Assembly (NCBI RefSeq): GCF_015547515.1
Contig: NZ_JADMVE010000001.1
Span: forward strand, 806,406 to 870,405
From: Eubacterium sp. 1001713B170207_170306_E7
GTDB lineage: Bacteria > Bacillota > Clostridia > Eubacteriales > Eubacteriaceae
Reading direction: 5' to 3'
Length of the DNA stretch: 64,000 nt
Below, piece after piece: positions 61,401 through 64,000 of this stretch. The notes under the pieces were generated by a model. It was given only the letters and a program-made list of their open reading frames with translations, did no database searches and was not told where the DNA came from. The number at the start of each line of letters is the position of its first letter. The first letter of the stretch is position 1. The position numbers were made by a program, and so were the translations under genes.

Positions 61401-61455
61401 TTTACAAATTTGTTACAAGAAAAACCTTTACATTTGCATGTAATCGTATTATAAT
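61401..61455 (+). promoter_or_regulatory. Promoter and upstream repeats of long RNA B
   Basis: -35 TTTACA (61427-61432) and -10 TATAAT (61450-61455) with 17 bp spacing. TTTACA (61401), GTTACA (61412) and TTTACA (61427) repeat with spacings of 11 and 15 bp, like RNA A. Confidence 0.7.
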
Positions 61456-61460
61456 ATAGA

Positions 61461-62041
61461 CAAATCAAAGATCAAGATCAACAAAAGTTGAAAATGACAG
61501 ATTTGGAAGGTCATTGAAAAGTAAATAAGTCCCAACGACCAAGGATTAAACTATAAAGAGCAACAGTGGCTTACTCGGAAACAATAATTTATTATAAAAC
61601 AGTAGGACACGTTCATCATATATTTTGATCATCATTATTTTACACAAATTATCGTTAATGTTTCGGTTGAATAATGGATTGAAACGGATAATCGAAAGTA
61701 ATTTAGTAGGTAGCCTTTAAAGCGTGTGCAGACAAATCTGAAGGACAATGAGTATTATATTTATAGCATATCGAGTCTTAAATGTGAAAGTTGTTGAGTA
61801 AGGCGTCTCACAAAGATAAATGATAAAGATAGACACAGGATAAACTGAAAAATACGAGTAGAGCATTACAATTGAATAGGGAATAAGGTTGGGATGGTGT
61901 TTACTTAACAACAAATGAAGATTTTGAGATTTGAAAGCCAATTGAAGGGAGTGAGTCCAAAAGACATGCTAACCGAGATTGAACGCTAGAGCCGGTTTGC
62001 CAGACGTAAATAAAAGGGCAGATCGGTTCTAGTTATTTTTT
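61461..62041 (+). ncRNA. Long structured non-coding RNA B (about 580 nt)
   Basis: A promoter at 61427 and no plausible frame to 62130. The 5' sequence is identical to RNA A for 26 bases from the -10 box. CAAATC (61461) pairs with GATTTG (61500), and a TCAAC-AAAA-GTTGA hairpin lies at 61478-61491, just before a boxA-like GGTCATTGAAAAGTAAATA (61509). Conserved mid-block TTATAGCATAT (61761). The 3' end has the shared 26-base block (61948-61973), then a 16-bp stem (61986-62001 with 62017-62032) that covaries with RNA A, then T6. Confidence 0.7.
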
Positions 62042-62130
62042 GTGTTTTCTTTTGGACGCAGGCGCTTGTCAAAAAAAATATTTTGTGGTAAGGTTATCTC
62101 TGGAATTTTTTAAACTAAAAGGAGATTATC

Positions 62131-62379
62131 ATGCGATACGAATATACGACACAGGGCGTATGCTCCCGCTCCATCACTTTTGAAGTGGAGGACGGCATCA
62201 TTAAGAATCTTGAGTTTCTGGGAGGCTGTAATGGTAATGCCAAGGGAATCGCCGCCCTGGTAGAAGGCTTACGGGTCGAGGAGGTCATTCCAAAGCTAAA
62301 GGGCATCACCTGCGGCTATAAAACCACTTCGTGCCCCGACCAGCTTTCCAAAGCCCTGGAAGCGCTTGAACAGGCATAG
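62131..62379 (+). CDS. TIGR03905 family TSCPD domain protein
   Basis: 82 residues from ATG 62131 behind AAAGGAGA. It contains the TSCPD motif region (TTSCPDQLSKAL, about 67-78) and further Cys residues at GVCSRS and GGCNGNAKG, GITCGYK, typical of TIGR03905. The TSCPD domain is found at the end of vitamin B12-dependent ribonucleotide reductases; the stand-alone family has no assigned function. The Cys pattern suggests metal binding. Monocistronic; about 90 bp after the RNA B terminator. Confidence 0.88.
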   Translation: MRYEYTTQGVCSRSITFEVEDGIIKNLEFLGGCNGNAKGIAALVEGLRVEEVIPKLKGITCGYKTTSCPDQLSKALEALEQA

Positions 62380-62405
62380 GCCTTAAGTTAAGAACTGTTA
62401 AAAAC

Positions 62406-62417
62406 ATTGTATACAAT
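62406..62417. promoter_or_regulatory. Palindrome ATTGTATACAAT upstream of the binding-protein gene
   Basis: A perfect 12-bp palindrome in the 153-bp gap before the amino-acid binding protein. It overlaps a potential TATAAT-like box (62420s). It resembles operators of GntR- or XRE-type repressors. The binding protein is unknown. Confidence 0.45.
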
Positions 62418-62531
62418 CGTATAATCAGGGTACTTTTATTCATTTGAATCCGTCATCAGCTTATCTGCTTGAATTATTATGCATAATGCTGTATAATAGG
62501 ACTTGAGTTTAAAATCATTAGGAGGAGAGAA

Positions 62532-63368
62532 ATGAAAATGAATAAGAAACTTATCGGCGCTTCCGTAGCGCTGCTGCTCACGGCATCCCTGACACTGGCA
62601 GGCTGCAGTGGCGGTGAAAAGAAACAGGCCGAAGATCCTCTGGCTGACGGTGTATTAAAAATTGGTACAAACGCAACCTATGTTCCACTGGAATACCGTG
62701 ACGAAAATAATGAAATGATCGGTTTTGACATCGACCTTGGAAACGCCATCGCCGAAGAAATGGGTGTTAAGGCTGAATGGGTAGACACTGCCTGGGATGG
62801 TATTTTTAACGGCTTGAACGCAAACCAGTATGAAACCATTATTTCAGGAACCAGCATTACTCCGGACCGCCAGAATGGTTTCAGCATGTCTGATCCTTAT
62901 ATGGTAAACGGGATCGTTATCGTATCCAGAAATGACGAAACACCGGCTAAAACAGCGGAAGACCTGAAGGGTAAAAAAGTCGGCGTTCAGATCGAAACCA
63001 CTGCCGATATCGCGGCACAGGCCATGATCGACAATGACGGAAATACCATGAACCTGAACAAATTTGACGCCATGCTCGATGCCTTTGCGGCTCTGGAAGG
63101 AAAGACCATTGATTATATTTTGACAGACCAGCCCGTCGGTCAGTTTTATACCGGTCTGAAGCCTGATGTTTACAGCGTTACTTCTGATATTTTATCCAAT
63201 GAACCGATTGGTGTGACCATGCGTAAAAACGATACTGAATTTGCAGCAAAAATGAATGAAACACTGCAAAAATTAAGAGACAACGGCAAATTGGCTGAGC
63301 TCTCCCAGAAATGGTTTAAAAAAGATGTTACACAGAACATCAACATGGACTTAAAAGTCATTGAATAG
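62532..63368 (+). CDS. Amino-acid ABC transporter substrate-binding lipoprotein
   Basis: 278 residues from ATG 62532 behind AGGAGG (alternative ATG 62538). Signal peptide with lipobox LTLAGC (Cys near residue 25), then an SBP_bac_3 fold: GTNATYVPLEYRDENNEMIGFDIDLGNAIAEEMG (about 44-77) and WDGIFNGLNANQYETIISGTSITPDRQ. This is the polar amino-acid family (glutamine, cystine or lysine type). No permease or ATPase adjoins, so it probably works with a distant transporter. A terminator follows at 63376. Confidence 0.92.
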   Translation: MKMNKKLIGASVALLLTASLTLAGCSGGEKKQAEDPLADGVLKIGTNATYVPLEYRDENNEMIGFDIDLGNAIAEEMGVKAEWVDTAWDGIFNGLNANQYETIISGTSITPDRQNGFSMSDPYMVNGIVIVSRNDETPAKTAEDLKGKKVGVQIETTADIAAQAMIDNDGNTMNLNKFDAMLDAFAALEGKTIDYILTDQPVGQFYTGLKPDVYSVTSDILSNEPIGVTMRKNDTEFAAKMNETLQKLRDNGKLAELSQKWFKKDVTQNINMDLKVIE

Positions 63369-63375
63369 ATTGCCT

Positions 63376-63403
63376 TAAAAGGAGCCTCCGGGCTCTTTTT
63401 TAT
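63376..63403 (+). terminator. Terminator after the binding-protein gene
   Basis: AAAAGGAGCC pairs with GGCTCTTTT (one unpaired G) around TCCG, then T-rich. Confidence 0.82.
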
Positions 63404-63421
63404 TTCCGAATTCATTTCTAA

Positions 63422-63469
63422 AGAATTCTGAAGAAATCTGAAATTCTAAGCTTTTTCTGGAGAATTCTG
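63422..63469. repeat. Direct repeats AGAATTCTG before the last gene
   Basis: AGAATTCTG, itself near-palindromic, occurs at 63422-63430 and 63461-63469 (39-bp pitch), just upstream of the -10-like TAGAAT (63471). A possible regulatory site. The protein is unknown. Confidence 0.35.
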
Positions 63470-63506
63470 GTAGAATAGAGACAAATGATAAGGAGGAGTA
63501 CAAATA

Positions 63507-64000
63507 ATGAAAGCAAAAAGAATTTTAACCTTTGCCATTGCGGCGCTCATGGTTTTCTCTTTGACCGCCTGCGCAAAAAAGAACGCCCCGGCACAGACAG
63601 GCGATACCCCCGGTATGGAAGTAACCGCAGATCCATCGACACCAGAGGGGACAGTAAAAATCGTTTTTGACGCGTTTAAAGACAAGGACGCAAAAACCCT
63701 GAACGAAAATATCAAGATAAGCCTCGGCGGGGAATTCGGGGCACTGAGCGGTCTGACCTCAAATGATAATCAGCTGCTTACCGATGCCCAGGACCCTGAG
63801 TCTCAGGAGCTTCTTACAAACCTGACTGAGGATTTTTCCTATAAGATCCTCGAGAGCCAGACAAACGGCGACCAGGCAACGGTTAAGGTTCAGGTAACGA
63901 ACCGCGACCTGTCCCAGGTGATCAATAAACTGATCGGCGAGGATCCCTCTGAAGACCGGTTTTTAAACCTGGTAAAGGAAGCCAAGGGAAAAACCGTGAC
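63507..64000 (+). CDS. Lipoprotein of the DUF5105/DUF4878 (NTF2-like) type, truncated by window end
   Basis: ATG 63507 behind AAGGAGGAG opens a frame running past the window end, 164 codons visible. Signal peptide and lipobox LTAC (Cys near residue 21; N-terminus MKAKRILTFAIAALMVFSLT), then a region TPEGTVKIVFDAFKDKDAKTL typical of the NTF2-like lipoproteins DUF4878/DUF5105. Function unknown; such proteins are anchored outside the membrane. The C-terminus is not visible. Confidence 0.8.
   Translation, partial: MKAKRILTFAIAALMVFSLTACAKKNAPAQTGDTPGMEVTADPSTPEGTVKIVFDAFKDKDAKTLNENIKISLGGEFGALSGLTSNDNQLLTDAQDPESQELLTNLTEDFSYKILESQTNGDQATVKVQVTNRDLSQVINKLIGEDPSEDRFLNLVKEAKGKTV

Noticed and set aside
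61717-61941. Antisense 74-residue frame within RNA B.
   Set aside because: No ribosome site, Tyr/Ile/Ser-rich translation of AT-rich sequence, and the opposite strand carries the conserved RNA features.

Overview
The window looks like chromosome of a low-to-mid G+C, strictly anaerobic Gram-positive bacterium of the class Clostridia, most likely the Eubacterium limosum/callanderi type. This is inferred from AGGAGG ribosome sites, frequent TTG/GTG starts, Firmicutes-only families (DUF1659/DUF2922, YozE, TIGR03960/TIGR03936, TIGR03905, DUF2871) and a very large 2-hydroxyacyl-CoA dehydratase activase. No rRNA, tRNA, CRISPR array or complete insertion sequence was seen.

Layout. 1-8.3 kb: YhgE/Pip membrane proteins (minus strand), a TetR regulator with matching operators in front of itself and of an acetolactate synthase, a LysE-type exporter divergent from a MocR regulator, and a DUF1659/DUF2922 pair. 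8.4-15.5 kb: MarR regulator plus MFS exporter, an XRE regulator, a Vat-type acetyltransferase behind an apparent translational attenuator, a decayed DUF1904 gene, peptidase E, a CGGC protein, LysR and an SDR. 15.6-24.8 kb: a MecA-like PBP, methyltransferase, cupin, EamA transporter, a MerR regulator next to an old-yellow-enzyme operon, a DUF6442/XRE pair and a second methyltransferase. 24.9-27.6 kb: a small phage-like module. 27.7-34.3 kb: an ECF sigma/ABC exporter operon, YjbQ, an S24 repressor opposite a tiny orphan transcription unit, and DUF1835 plus a nitrilase. 34.5-42.9 kb: FGGY kinase plus the 1409-residue activase, YozE and an NhaC antiporter. 43.1-54.5 kb: a heterodimeric ABC exporter, DUF2871, a solute-binding/5'-nucleotidase lipoprotein with a GGDEF/EAL protein, an alkylsulfatase remnant and a TIGR03960/TIGR03936 pair.

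The most unusual part is 54.6-62.1 kb. Two related long non-coding RNA genes (about 655 and 580 nt) flank a gene for a three-fold repeated Cys-containing protein, an FtsX-type ABC transporter and a two-component system. The RNA genes have similar promoters with upstream repeats, a block of identical sequence at each end, and a 16-bp terminal stem that covaries. The repeat protein, transporter, sensor and the RNA genes may form one regulated unit, with the RNAs belonging to a giant structured RNA class.

A second window-wide feature is a family of at least ten near-identical intergenic palindromes (core GCACAnTTTTGCGC), mostly placed as terminators, spaced about every 6 kb. The window ends with a TSCPD protein, an amino-acid binding lipoprotein and a lipoprotein cut by the window edge.
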